From Brachybacterium sacelli (GTDB taxonomy: Bacteria; Actinomycetota; Actinomycetes; Actinomycetales; Dermabacteraceae): a DNA stretch of 64,000 bases. The notes under the pieces were generated by a model, which made no database searches, was not told the origin of the DNA, and worked only from the letters and a program-made list of their open reading frames with translations. Location: NCBI RefSeq assembly GCF_017876545.1, contig NZ_JAGIOD010000002.1:868001-932000 (forward strand). Reading direction: 5' to 3'. Both the position numbers and the translations under genes were made by a program. Below are positions 36,829-45,320 of the stretch, piece after piece. Position 1 is the first letter of the stretch. Each line of letters begins with the position of its first letter.

Positions 36829-38600
36829 GCGCGCCGCAACAGCGGCAGAGCGGGAACATGGGCGATGAGCTGACCAACGCCGCCCTCATCGGACTGGTCG
36901 GCATCTTCGGCATAGCGCTCATCCTCCGCGCCGCAGGCAGTGTGGCGGCGTTCCTCACCGGCGCACCCCAACCCGAAGCGGGGCCAGCATCGGGGCTCGG
37001 GGTGCTGTTCAACCCCGGCAACCCCGCCACCGCCCTCGACAGCGACGGGCTGAACTCCGTCGCGTACTGGATCACCACCGTGGTGATGCTCGCCGGCCTC
37101 GTCGCCGCCGGGGTATGGACGTGGGTCCGGCTGCATCGTCGCGCTCGGAAGGTCGAGACCGACCCGCGCCGGCTCGCCGGAACCGCCACCAACCATGACG
37201 TGGCACAGACCGCCTCGGGCAAGGCGCTGTTACGCCGGGCCGGGACGCTGCGGCCCTCTTTGAACGACCCCGACCCACGGGATGTCGGCTACCGGATCGG
37301 CACCTCGAAGAGCCGTGAGGTGTGGGCGAGCGTGGAGGACTCAATCCTGCTGATCGGCCCGCCCCGCTCCGGCAAGGGCCTGCACATCGTGATCCCAGCG
37401 ATCCTCGATGCACCCGGCGCCGTCGTCACCACCAGCACCCGCCCGGACAACCTCACCGCGACCCTACGCACCCGGCAGCGCATCGGCCCGGTGGCGGTGT
37501 TCGACCCGCAACACCTCGCCGCAGGCATCCCCGCCGGGATGCGGTGGTCCCCGGTACGCGGCTGCGAGAGCCCGTTGACGGCGATGATCCGCGCCACCGG
37601 ACTGGCCGCGACCACCGGCCTATCCGCTGGTGGTGTGGAGTCCGGCGGATTCTGGGAAGGCAAGACCCGCACCGCTCTCCAAGCCCTCCTGCACGCCGCC
37701 GCCCTGGACCACCGGCCACCCGCCGAGCTGTTCCGGTGGACACTCGACCCCACGGCGGCAGCCGAGGCCGTCGCGATCCTCACCAACAGCACTCAGGCTG
37801 CCACGGGATGGGCGGACTCGCTCGGGGCGATGATCGACTCCGACCCCAAGACGAGGGATTCCATTTGGCAGGGCGTCGCCCTGGCCCTCGGAGCACTGGC
37901 TGATCCCCGCGTCCTCGACGCCGTGTCTCCGGGACCGGGTGAGGGCTTCGACCCCGAACGCTTCATCTCCGAGCGAGGCACGCTCTACCTGCTCGCTACC
38001 GGAGCCGGCGCCGGCGCCTCCGCCGCACTCGTGGCCGCGTTCGTCGAAGACCTCATCGAGACCGCTCGTCGAATCGCTGCCCGCTCACCCGGTGCCCGTC
38101 TCGACCCGCCACTGCTACTCGCACTGGACGAGATCGGCAACCTCTCACCCTTGCCGTCGTTGCCGACACTCATGGCCGAGGGGGGCGGCACCGGCATCAC
38201 CACCCTGCCCGTCCTCCAGTCCCTCGCCCAGGCGCGGGACAAGTGGAATGACAACGCCGCCGGTGCGATCTGGGACGCCTCCATCGTCAAGGTCATCCTC
38301 GGGGGCGCCTCCAACAGCCGTGATCTTCAAGACCTGTCCACGCTGATCGGGGAACGCGACGAATACACCGACAGCGTGACACTTGGCGACCACGGCACCC
38401 GCTCTAACCAACGCTCCGTCCGCCGCGTCCCGATCCTGCCGCCGGACCGGATCAGAACCCTGCCCTTCGGCACCGGCGTCACCCTCCTGCGCTCCGCGCC
38501 ACCGATCGTGACCGATCTGCGGGCGTGGCCATCTCGGCCCGATGCTGCCCAGTTGAAGACCGACCGGGCTGGGATCGAAGCGCTTCTGCGCCAGTCCTGA
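36825..38600 (+). CDS. Type IV coupling protein, VirD4/TraG family
   Basis: The 591-residue protein has two N-terminal membrane helices (about residues 18-40 and 83-105) and the TraG/VirD4 ATPase core. The core shows Walker A IGPPRSGKGLHIVIP (about 183-197), Walker B LLALDEIGNL (about 428-437) and the sensor region GGTGITTLPVLQSLAQA. It links the relaxase-DNA complex to the channel and pumps DNA. GTG 36825 overlaps the upstream stop. The lysine of Walker A is present, so it is predicted to be active. Confidence 0.92.
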   Translation: MSAPQQRQSGNMGDELTNAALIGLVGIFGIALILRAAGSVAAFLTGAPQPEAGPASGLGVLFNPGNPATALDSDGLNSVAYWITTVVMLAGLVAAGVWTWVRLHRRARKVETDPRRLAGTATNHDVAQTASGKALLRRAGTLRPSLNDPDPRDVGYRIGTSKSREVWASVEDSILLIGPPRSGKGLHIVIPAILDAPGAVVTTSTRPDNLTATLRTRQRIGPVAVFDPQHLAAGIPAGMRWSPVRGCESPLTAMIRATGLAATTGLSAGGVESGGFWEGKTRTALQALLHAAALDHRPPAELFRWTLDPTAAAEAVAILTNSTQAATGWADSLGAMIDSDPKTRDSIWQGVALALGALADPRVLDAVSPGPGEGFDPERFISERGTLYLLATGAGAGASAALVAAFVEDLIETARRIAARSPGARLDPPLLLALDEIGNLSPLPSLPTLMAEGGGTGITTLPVLQSLAQARDKWNDNAAGAIWDASIVKVILGGASNSRDLQDLSTLIGERDEYTDSVTLGDHGTRSNQRSVRRVPILPPDRIRTLPFGTGVTLLRSAPPIVTDLRAWPSRPDAAQLKTDRAGIEALLRQS

Positions 38601-38617
38601 GCGCTGCGCGGCGACGT

Positions 38618-38625
38618 GTGCACCT
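38618..38625 (+). promoter_or_regulatory. GTGCACCT motif before the SSB-like gene
   Basis: GCGACGTGTGCACCTACC (38611-38628) lies 52 bp before the ATG at 38677. A hairpin, GCAG-CACC-GGTG-CTGC with small bulges (about 38637-38658), stands between. The architecture is the same as at the other leaders. Confidence 0.45.
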
Positions 38626-38676
38626 ACCTGTCCCAGCAGTCACCATCCGGTGGCTGCGCGAGCAGGAGCATTTGCG

Positions 38677-39192
38677 ATGAGTACCGAATCAACGACCGGC
38701 CTGGAACTCAAAGACAGCATGTACGGGTTCGTGGCCTCCAAGCCACAGCTCACCTATACCGAGAACGGCGACCCCCGCCTGTACTTCAAGGCCGGCCAAC
38801 GCCACCGTCACTACGACCCCGAGGCTGGCTGGGAGAACCTGCCGAGCACCTTCCACGACGTGGTCGCGTTCAAGGGCGCCGCCCAGTTCGGCATCCAGAA
38901 CCTGCGCGAGAAGGACCGGTTCATCGCCCAGGGCTCGCTTCGTGATTACACCAACAAGCACACCGGGGAGCGCGAGGAGCAGTTCGAGGCCACCCGGTTC
39001 CTGCCCGTGGCAGCACGGCCGAAGAACACCGCCGGTCGCGCCCCGCGCAGGGCCGTCGAGCGCGAGGCCCAGAGCCAGGACACCGCCAGCCAAGAGGCAT
39101 CACAGGTCGAACAGACCCAGCGGCGGGTGCCGCAGTTCCAGTCCGCCGGCTCGTCGCGGCACCAGCACGCCGCGCCTCAGATGGGCCTGTGA
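38677..39192 (+). CDS. SSB-like single-stranded DNA-binding protein
   Basis: The 171-residue protein begins with a probable OB fold (residues ~8-110: MYGFVASKPQLTYTENGDPR, VAFKGAAQFGIQNLREKDRF, IAQGSLRDY), the order of strands seen in SSB-family proteins of actinobacterial elements. The C-terminal 55 residues are Gln/Ser/Ala/Arg-rich and disordered, and the acidic SSB tip is absent. It would coat transferred single strands. ATG 38677 is preferred to an upstream in-frame start at 38650, as the latter falls in the leader hairpin. Confidence 0.75.
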   Translation: MSTESTTGLELKDSMYGFVASKPQLTYTENGDPRLYFKAGQRHRHYDPEAGWENLPSTFHDVVAFKGAAQFGIQNLREKDRFIAQGSLRDYTNKHTGEREEQFEATRFLPVAARPKNTAGRAPRRAVEREAQSQDTASQEASQVEQTQRRVPQFQSAGSSRHQHAAPQMGL

Positions 39193-39211
39193 CCGCAAAG
39201 GAGACATGATC

Positions 39212-39793
39212 ATGGACGAGCACACGTCCGACGAGGACCTCCACGACACCGACGAGACGGTGGAGGCTGGTGAAGTGCCCGGCGTCGAGGACGCCGATGT
39301 GCCAGCCGTGCCGCATCCGGTCAACTGGAACCTGCTGAGTTCCGATGACCTGGAAGCCGAGCTGCTCGCGCTGAACGAATGGGTCACCTGGCTGCGCACG
39401 ACCTATGGGCTGCCGGCCTCGGTGATCCCGCCGTTCTGGCATCGCCACGACGAACTGCGCTGGGAGCTGTCCGCACTGCATTTGCACTGGCTGGGCGCCT
39501 ACGACCCCGAGCAGAACGCTTCGGCTCCGATTGGCTGGCACCGCGATTTCGCCGACGCCCGCCAGCGACTACGTGACTGGGTGGCCGCCTCCGGCACCCG
39601 CCTGGATCGCGACCGGCCCACCCGGCAGACCGTCTGGCCCGGCGAACAGCCCACCGAGCCGATCGAGGACACCACCATTGCCGACCGCGATGGCGACTTC
39701 GTGCAGTACGTCCTCGATGAGGTCGCCGCTCGCCGCGAAGCCGAGGACGCGTTCTTCGCCGGCATCGACCTGGACACCGGAGAGCTGACATGA
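39212..39793 (+). CDS. Hypothetical acidic protein of the transfer operon (193 aa)
   Basis: The ATG at 39212 has AAAGGAG eight bases upstream. The earlier ATG at 39206 is too close to that site. The N-terminal 40 residues are strongly acidic (disordered). The rest contains a helical domain (about 45-130) with WVTWLRTTYGLPASVIPPFW and a conserved-looking WHRDFADARQRLRDWV. The family is not recognised. The stop overlaps the next gene (ATGA). It appears to belong to the operon end, near the integrase. Confidence 0.6.
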   Translation: MDEHTSDEDLHDTDETVEAGEVPGVEDADVPAVPHPVNWNLLSSDDLEAELLALNEWVTWLRTTYGLPASVIPPFWHRHDELRWELSALHLHWLGAYDPEQNASAPIGWHRDFADARQRLRDWVAASGTRLDRDRPTRQTVWPGEQPTEPIEDTTIADRDGDFVQYVLDEVAARREAEDAFFAGIDLDTGELT

Positions 39794-39993
39794 CCACCCA
39801 ACCCCAGGGCAGTCCGCCGGAGCGGATGCGCGACTACCGCATCGAGGCCGAGCTGCGAGCCAGCCCGGACCTGCACAAACTCGCCCAGGTCTTCATCGGC
39901 ATGGCTCAATCCCGCGCCCGCCACGAGCACCAGACCACCACCTGCCAGGAGCGCCCTCCTGAACAATCTGGTGGCCAGGGCGTAGAATCGTAG
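39790..39993 (+). CDS. Small hypothetical protein (67 aa)
   Basis: The 67-residue product overlaps the preceding gene by four bases and ends the transfer operon. A helix (MRDYRIEAELRASPDLHKLAQVFIGMAQ) is the only notable feature. No function is assignable. The 186 bp that follow, up to the integrase start, hold GC hairpins (for example GCCCGT/ACGGGT near 40076-40098) and would be the usual place for attP of a serine integrase. Confidence 0.5.
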   Translation: MTTQPQGSPPERMRDYRIEAELRASPDLHKLAQVFIGMAQSRARHEHQTTTCQERPPEQSGGQGVES

Positions 39994-40179
39994 CTGTACG
40001 CATGCCAGCGGCCGCCCGTGAGGGTGCCGTGGTGTGGCGTCTTGTTCATTAGCCCTCGTGGCCTACCCAGCCCGTCCGCACAGGGCGGCACGGGTCGTGT
40101 TTATTTCCTACGTCGCACCGCACGAGCAGTCCCGCGCTTCTCGTGTTGGCCCCACCTGTTGGGGAAGGAAACACGACCC

Positions 40180-41889
40180 ATGACCACCACACAGCCTCCG
40201 ACCGCGGCGGCTCTGGAGCAGATCGGTGAGACCACCACACTGGCGGTCTCCTACCTGCGCGTCTCGACCAAGGAACAGGCCTCCAAGGGCGGCCAGGATG
40301 AAGGCTTCTCCATCCCCGCTCAGCGCGAGGCGAACCGGCGCAAGGCCCAAGAGGTCAACGCGGTCATCGTCGAGGAGTTCGTCGACGCAGGCGAGTCCGC
40401 CCGCCAAGCCGACCGGCCCGCGCTGATGCAGATGATCGAGTACGTCAAGACCCACCCGGTCGCCTACTGCATCGTCCACAAGGTGGATCGGCTCGCCCGC
40501 AACCGCGCCGACGACGTAGCCATCCACCTGGCTCTCAAAGAAGCAGGCGTCCTGCTGGTCTCTGCCACCGAGAACATCGATGAGACCCCGTCGGGAATGC
40601 TGCTGCACGGGATCATGTCCACCATCGCGGAGTTCTACTCCCGCAACCTCGCCAACGAGGTCTCCAAGGGCATGAACCAGAAAGCCGTCACCGGCGGCAC
40701 CAACGGTAAGGCCCCGATGGGCTACCTCAACGTCACGAAGCGCGACGAACTCGGCCGCGAGGCCCGCACCATCGAGGTCGACCCGCAGCGCGGCCCGATC
40801 ATCCGGTGGGCCTTCGAGGCCTACGCGACCGGCAACTACTCGGTCGCGACACTGCGCGATGAACTCATCGACCGGGGACTGGCTACGGTGCCGACCCCCA
40901 AACGGCCCACCAAGGCCCCAGCCTTGTCCTCGATCCACCGGTTGCTAGCCAGCCCGTACTACAAGGGCAACGTGCAGTTCAAAGGCGCGACCTACAACGG
41001 TCTGCACGAACCCCTGGTCGCACCCGAGGTCTGGTACCGGGTCCAGACTGTGCTGACCGCCCACCAGGCGTCCGGGGAGAAGACCCAAGCCCACGAGCAC
41101 TACCTCAAAGGCACCGTGTTCTGCGGTACGTGTGGGTCACGGCTGATCCTGTCCCACGCCAAGAGCCGAAGCGGAGTCATCTACCCGTACTTCATCTGCG
41201 CCGGCCGACACTCCAAGCGCACCAACTGCGACCGCAAGTCCATGTTCGTCCCCGACGTGGAGGCCGCCGTCGAGGACTACTACCGCCGCGTGCAGATACC
41301 CGAACACATTGTCACCGCTCTGCGAGAGCTGATCACCAGTGAGTTCGACCGGCTATTCGCCACCGCCAAGACCGAACGCAAGGCACAGATCGCCGAACGT
41401 GACCGCCTCTACGACGAGCGAACCAAGCTGCTCCAAGCCCACTACGCCGGAGCGGTGCCGCTGGACCTGCTCAAGACCGAGCAGGACCGCATCGCCCGGC
41501 AGGTCGCCTTCCTCGACTCGCGCATCGAGGCCAGCGAGATCGAGTACGACCAGGCCCGCGCCCACCTCGATGACTGCCTGGCCCTGGCAGGCAACGCCCA
41601 CGCGATCTACATGAGCATCGACTACTCGCTGCGCCGCATCGCCAACCAAGCCTTCTTCGAACGCCTCACCGTCACCGACGACGACGCCATCGTCGCCGAA
41701 CCAGGAGTGCCGTTCGACACCCTGTTCAATCCCGAAGTCCAGGCCACCGCCCTCGCCCGCCAGGAGGGAGGCGGAAACGGGGCAGATCAAACCGGGAACG
41801 TCGCTGGTTTGAACAACGACGCTCTGGTGCCCCCACCGGGACTCGAACCCGGGACCCTCCGATTAAAAGTCGGTGGCTCTGGCCGCTGA
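40180..41889 (+). CDS. Large serine recombinase (element integrase)
   Basis: The 569-residue protein has the resolvase domain (YLRVSTKEQ with catalytic Ser near residue 28, then DRLARN and the helix with GIMSTIAEFYSRNLANEV), the recombinase domain (SIHRLLASPYYKGNVQFKG) and the zinc-ribbon region with CGTCG. A coiled coil (about residues 395-475) comes before the end. It integrates and excises the element between attP and attB. ATG 40180 follows GGAAGGAAA. The frame runs on through the antisense of tRNA-Lys for the last ~20 codons (PPPGLEPGTLRLKVGG), so the natural C-terminus may be created by the integration junction. Confidence 0.9.
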   Translation: MTTTQPPTAAALEQIGETTTLAVSYLRVSTKEQASKGGQDEGFSIPAQREANRRKAQEVNAVIVEEFVDAGESARQADRPALMQMIEYVKTHPVAYCIVHKVDRLARNRADDVAIHLALKEAGVLLVSATENIDETPSGMLLHGIMSTIAEFYSRNLANEVSKGMNQKAVTGGTNGKAPMGYLNVTKRDELGREARTIEVDPQRGPIIRWAFEAYATGNYSVATLRDELIDRGLATVPTPKRPTKAPALSSIHRLLASPYYKGNVQFKGATYNGLHEPLVAPEVWYRVQTVLTAHQASGEKTQAHEHYLKGTVFCGTCGSRLILSHAKSRSGVIYPYFICAGRHSKRTNCDRKSMFVPDVEAAVEDYYRRVQIPEHIVTALRELITSEFDRLFATAKTERKAQIAERDRLYDERTKLLQAHYAGAVPLDLLKTEQDRIARQVAFLDSRIEASEIEYDQARAHLDDCLALAGNAHAIYMSIDYSLRRIANQAFFERLTVTDDDAIVAEPGVPFDTLFNPEVQATALARQEGGGNGADQTGNVAGLNNDALVPPPGLEPGTLRLKVGGSGR

Positions 41890-41900
41890 GCTATGGAGGC
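41825..41900 (-). tRNA. tRNA-Lys(TTT)
   Basis: A 76-nt cloverleaf with 5' GCCTCCA pairing with TGGGGGC, loop CTTTTAA (anticodon TTT) and T-loop GGTTCGAGTCC. The 3' CCA is encoded. It overlaps the integrase 3' end in antisense. Confidence 0.93.
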
Positions 41901-41904
41901 AAGG

Positions 41905-41976
41905 CTCCCCACCGAGGAGTCGAACCTCGATCTCCGGGACCAAAACCCGGGGTCACTGCCGTTGGACGAGCGGGGA
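41905..41976 (-). tRNA. tRNA-Gln(TTG)
   Basis: A 72-nt cloverleaf with 5' TCCCCGC and 3' GTGGGGA, loop TTTTGGT (anticodon TTG) and discriminator G. No CCA is encoded. It starts four bases from tRNA-Lys. Confidence 0.92.
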
Positions 41977-42014
41977 TCGGCCGGCACGGGGCGTCTCGCG
42001 GCACACACCCAGGC

Positions 42015-42206
42015 ATGAGCACTTCAGAGCCACAGCGTCGTCCCCGTACCACCGCCCATCGCGTGCACGGGCGGAGGAGAGCGCCGAGATCGCAGAGAAC
42101 AGGCAACTGGCGACACGACGTGTATATCGCCGTGATCGGCGCCGCGGCCGCCTCCGGGTTCGAGCTTCTCAGCGAGGTCGCGATGCGGCTGCTTGGACTC
42201 GAGTGA
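42015..42206 (+). CDS. Doubtful small ORF (63 aa) between tRNAs
   Basis: The frame encodes a basic N-terminus and a hydrophobic C-terminal segment (VYIAVIGAAAASGFELL), opposite in strand to all tRNAs. No clear ribosome site is visible. It could be a tiny membrane protein or chance, and the 42001-42224 gap holds nothing else. Confidence 0.25.
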   Translation: MSTSEPQRRPRTTAHRVHGRRRAPRSQRTGNWRHDVYIAVIGAAAASGFELLSEVAMRLLGLE

Positions 42207-42224
42207 CGCTGGTCGGCCCCGGCC

Positions 42225-42300
42225 TGGTCGCTCCGGCGGGGCTCGAACCCGCGACCTTCCCCTTATGAGGGGGCTGCGCTACCTGGTGCGCCACGGAGCA
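42225..42300 (-). tRNA. tRNA with anticodon CAT (elongator Met or Ile2)
   Basis: A 76-nt cloverleaf with loop CTCATAA. The acceptor pairs TGCTCCG with CGGAGCG and CCA is encoded. A CAT anticodon may be Met or, if lysidine-modified, Ile2. Sequence alone does not decide. Confidence 0.85.
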
Positions 42301-42340
42301 ATGGAGTATGCACCCCACGAATGTGGGCATGTGGTTCAAG

Positions 42341-42422
42341 TGCCCGCCCCGGGAGTCGAACCCGAACGCCTTGCGGCACCGAAGCTTGAGGTCGGCGCGT
42401 CTACCAGTTCCGCCAGGCGGGC
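42341..42422 (-). tRNA. tRNA-Leu(CAA)
   Basis: An 82-nt class II tRNA with acceptor GCCCGCC/GGCGGGC, loop CTCAAGC (anticodon CAA) and a long variable arm. No CCA is encoded. The anticodon stem has one mismatch next to the loop. Confidence 0.88.
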
Positions 42423-42476
42423 AGATCCCGGACCATCTGAGACGACAGCCCGGGATCGGTTGCGGGAACCCCCGGG

Positions 42477-43826
42477 TCACAAACCCTGCCGGGCTGAGCC
42501 TTCCTCGCGTGCGATCCACGGAACTCGGAATCGACGAAAGGTGGACCCATCCCACAGGAGGCCCTCCCCGCGAATCCGCGCGTCACCGAAGGGTGGCGGC
42601 GTGGGCAGGTCTCCCGTCGCCCGTCCCGCAACGTCGAAAACGGTCGCGAGGTGGAGGGTGGCCGCAGTCCCCATGAGGATGCGGACGCCGATGCGCTCCA
42701 GCATTCCTTTCGGCGCGCCGGAGGGCCGCAGTTGCTGTGCTCGCAGCACCACCCCGGTGTGGGGATCCTCCATGAGGTCGAACAGGTGAGCCAGCCAGCC
42801 AGCGCGACCGGGATCCGGCAGCACCTCGTCAGGGTCGGCGTCACCACCACTCCGGGTGGGCACGACGTGCTCGAGGATGCTGTCGAAGATGACAAGCCTG
42901 GGCCGTCGGGCGGAACCCGGCTCGATCGAGCGGACGAACGCGACCACCTCCGCGTGCGTCGGCGACTGGGACGACGCATCACGCAGCTGCTTGACCCTGC
43001 TGTGGCCACGGCGGGCGATCCCCGCGTACTCGCCAGGAGTCTTCGGGTCTACGATCGACAGGTTGAAGCCCTGATCAAGCGCGGAAGCAGCGATCATGCG
43101 GCACGCGACCGTGGCTCCGCTTCCGGCGCTCCCTGCGACCAGGGCGTTGCGCAGCGGCACGAACATTGCAGGCAGATCCCTGTCGACGTCCCGTCCCACG
43201 GTGACGGTGGATGACGCCCATCTGGCCTTGAGAGAGCGCTGGAGCAGATCCATGCGCTTCCCGTGCCCTGGGGCTGGGGCTCCGAGGATCATCGGGCCCA
43301 TGTCCTCGGTGCCGAGGTCTTCGGGGGACTGTAGAAGCATCGACGACCTCAGCTTCTCGAGATCCTGTTTGTGCCAAGCGTCCTCGCGCAGCCTCCGGGC
43401 GGCATCCTCGATGACCTTCGCACCGACACCACCGCGCAGCTCGTGCCACTCGTCGAGTATCACGTACGCCTGGTCGTCCAACGACTTCTGCTGCTCCTCG
43501 AGGTGTGCCTTGGCTGTTGCGCTGTCCACGATCCTTCCGCGGACCGCGGTTCGCAGCGGGTCGAGCTTCTCCGGCTGAGGGTTGGCATCGAGGCCTGCTG
43601 TCCCGCTCTCGTCCAGGGCGAAGAACCGGCGCATCTCTTCGTTCTTCCAGGCCGGGTCCTTGGGGTCCCACTCGATGATCGGGTCCATCCCGAATGCTGC
43701 GCGGGATTCGATGCGCTCGCGCATCTCTTTGAGCTGGGTGACGAAGCGCAGCGCTTCGGTGTACTTGACGCCTTCGTGGCGATCCATGACCGCACGGGCG
43801 TGCTTCTTGTCGGATGTCGACGGCAT
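42477..43826 (-). CDS. FtsK/HerA-like ATPase with a degenerate Walker A, inside the tRNA array
   Basis: The 449-residue protein has an N-terminal helical half (charged, residues 1-200). The C-terminal half resembles FtsK/SpoIIIE-type motors: DRDLPAMFVPLRNALVAG precedes a Walker A-like GSAGSGAT (residues 232-239), and LVIFDSILE is a Walker B-like strand. The invariant lysine of GxxxxGK[ST] is alanine (A238) and no glutamate follows the Walker B Asp, so hydrolysis is doubtful. It could be a structural or binding-only relative. It is flanked by tRNA-Leu downstream and tRNA-Glu upstream, all on one strand, so it appears to belong to the array unit. Confidence 0.65.
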   Translation of the reverse strand: MPSTSDKKHARAVMDRHEGVKYTEALRFVTQLKEMRERIESRAAFGMDPIIEWDPKDPAWKNEEMRRFFALDESGTAGLDANPQPEKLDPLRTAVRGRIVDSATAKAHLEEQQKSLDDQAYVILDEWHELRGGVGAKVIEDAARRLREDAWHKQDLEKLRSSMLLQSPEDLGTEDMGPMILGAPAPGHGKRMDLLQRSLKARWASSTVTVGRDVDRDLPAMFVPLRNALVAGSAGSGATVACRMIAASALDQGFNLSIVDPKTPGEYAGIARRGHSRVKQLRDASSQSPTHAEVVAFVRSIEPGSARRPRLVIFDSILEHVVPTRSGGDADPDEVLPDPGRAGWLAHLFDLMEDPHTGVVLRAQQLRPSGAPKGMLERIGVRILMGTAATLHLATVFDVAGRATGDLPTPPPFGDARIRGEGLLWDGSTFRRFRVPWIAREEGSARQGL

Positions 43827-44023
43827 GGCATTCCTGCTTCCTGGCGGTCGTCCCGTGCCCGGATCCGCCGAAGCTGGACACGGGTCCCTCTCGTCGAGCG
43901 CACCCCTGCGGGTCTTGTCCTCGTCGCTCGCGCCGCACGGGGGCTGCGAGCTCGGAGAGCGGCAGGCTCGTCCGCCGCACTCCCTATAGTGGGCGCCGAG
44001 CGGGTCTCGTGGGACGAGGTGAG

Positions 44024-44096
44024 TACCCCCAGCCGGATTCGAACCGGCGCGACGGGTGTGAAAAACCCGGATCCTGGGCCGCTAGACGATGGGGGC
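44024..44096 (-). tRNA. tRNA-Glu(TTC)
   Basis: A 73-nt cloverleaf with acceptor GCCCCCA/TGGGGGT and anticodon stem CGGGT/ACCCG around TTTTCAC (TTC). No CCA is encoded. Confidence 0.93.
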
Positions 44097-44123
44097 TAAG
44101 ACGCGACCGAGGCGCCGGTCTCG

Positions 44124-44196
44124 TGGCGGAGGCGTGGCTCGAACCCGCGACCTCCTGGTCATGAGCCAGGCGAGCTACCGGCTGCTCCACTCCGCG
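44124..44196 (-). tRNA. tRNA-Met(CAT), initiator-like
   Basis: The 73-nt tRNA begins CGCGGAGTGGAGCAG, the usual actinobacterial initiator opening. The 1-72 pair is a C-C mismatch, the hallmark of formyl-Met tRNA. The loop CTCATGA sits on stem CCTGG/CCAGG, so only two of the three classic G-C pairs are present. No CCA is encoded. Confidence 0.85.
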
Positions 44197-44198
44197 AG

Positions 44199-44272
44199 TG
44201 CACGAGGCTGGGCTTGAACCAGCGACCTCGGTCTTATCAGGACCGCGCTCTGACCTGCTGAGCTACACGTGC
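44199..44272 (-). tRNA. tRNA-Ile(GAT)
   Basis: A 74-nt cloverleaf with anticodon stem CGGTC/GACCG around CTGATAA (GAT) and T-loop GGTTCAAGCC. It is three bases from tRNA-Met. No CCA is encoded. Confidence 0.92.
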
Positions 44273-44337
44273 GAGGGTAGGATTCACGGCCTGTGCCGCG
44301 GGCTCCCACGAGGCCCCTATCCCCATCCCAAGGGAAG

Positions 44338-44424
44338 CGGAGGGCGAGGGGATTGAACCCCCGCGGGACTCCCGCCCCGGCTGCCGCTTTCGAAACGGAC
44401 GCATTACCGCTCTGCCAGCCCTCC
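44338..44424 (-). tRNA. tRNA-Ser(CGA)
   Basis: An 87-nt class II tRNA with acceptor GGAGGGC/GCCCTCC, loop TTCGAAA (anticodon CGA), a long GC variable arm and discriminator G. No CCA is encoded. Confidence 0.9.
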
Positions 44425-44461
44425 TGAGCGCGATCACGGCTCGCACGGGCCGCTTCCAGCG

Positions 44462-44534
44462 TCGGAGTAGCAGGGCTCGAACCTGCGACCTCCCGCTCCC
44501 AAAGCGGGCGCTCTTCCACCTGAGCTACACCCCG
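44462..44534 (-). tRNA. tRNA-Pro(TGG)
   Basis: A 73-nt cloverleaf with stem CCCGC/GCGGG around TTTGGGA (TGG). The acceptor CGGGGTG/TACTCCG contains wobble pairs. No CCA is encoded. Confidence 0.92.
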
Positions 44535-44590
44535 TGATGCCCATCGATCTGACCGTGGTCCACGGCCTCTCCTCGGTTGGACTTGCTGCG

Positions 44591-44662
44591 TCGTCGCGGG
44601 TGGCGTCGAACCACCGACCTTTCCCGTGTCAGGGGAACGCTCTACCGCTGAGCTACGCGACG
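44591..44662 (-). tRNA. tRNA-Val(GAC)
   Basis: A 72-nt cloverleaf with acceptor CGTCGCG/CGCGACG and stem TTCCC/GGGAA around CTGACAC (GAC). No CCA is encoded. Confidence 0.92.
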
Positions 44663-44816
44663 TGGTGGCGCACCTCGGACGCGGCCCCGAGGTATCGGTA
44701 CGCCCGCCGGCGCCCGGATTTCCTGACCGCCGCTGGCGACAACGGCGCCGGTTACCGCACGCGGGAACCAGCTCGGTGCCACCCGGCCGCTTCCTCGTGC
44801 CGTCACTTGCCCCGAG

Positions 44817-44889
44817 CTCCCCTGGGAGGGATCGAACCTCCGACCTTGCGGGTAACAACCGCCTGCTCGTGCCGCTGAGCTACAGGGGA
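44817..44889 (-). tRNA. tRNA-Asn(GTT)
   Basis: A 73-nt cloverleaf with acceptor TCCCCTG/CAGGGGA, stem GCGG/CCGC around TTGTTAC (GTT) and discriminator G. No CCA is encoded. The 154 bp before the next tRNA (44663-44816) hold no tRNA. Confidence 0.92.
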
Positions 44890-44934
44890 TCAGGATCATC
44901 GGGCAGTGCCGTCTGCTGCGTCGCCCGGTGAGGA

Positions 44935-45163
44935 TCATGCGAGGAAGGCTTTGGGGGTCCCGTCTTCGTCCTGGAGGGGAGGGAGCCGCGACTTACCCGC
45001 CGTCGCCAGTCCAGCCCCCAGGAATCGCCCGTCCTGCTGGCTGGCGCGGATCCGGGCCGCGGGGTCACTCTCGATCGGACCCCACAGGTCATCGAGCTTG
45101 AACGTCACCGGGGTGCCGTCTCCTCGGAAGCCGATGAGGATCACTGATTCCGTCGAGCTCACC
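44935..45163 (-). pseudogene. Hypothetical array gene, 5' end cut off by the IS21 transposon
   Basis: The minus-strand frame reads VSSTESVILIGFRGDGTPVT and continues to a stop at 44935 (about 75 codons). Its apparent N-terminus lies inside the transposon end. Joining 51311-51294 directly to 45163 gives MTVSPVSSTESVIL in one frame, so the native ATG is at 51311 and the gene (about 81 codons) was split by the insertion. The family is unknown. The C-terminal part is charged. Confidence 0.6.
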
Positions 45164-45290
45164 TGACACCGTTTGTCGGTCTCGTTCGACACCATGCCTG
45201 GCGGCGACAAGATAGATGTCGATGAGCGGTGACACCACTGGTGGCTGGGGGTCGACCAGGAAGTCCAACGGGCGCAGCTCGGGCTTGACG

Positions 45291-45308
45291 CGTAGGATTT
45301 CTCCTACG
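45291..45308. promoter_or_regulatory. Operator palindrome of the cargo operon
   Basis: CGTAGGA-TTTC-TCCTACG (45291-45308) is a perfect 7-bp inverted repeat 12 bp before the VOC start. The encoded ArsR-type repressor is the likely binder. Confidence 0.6.
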
Positions 45309-45320
45309 TAAAGTGTGGGC

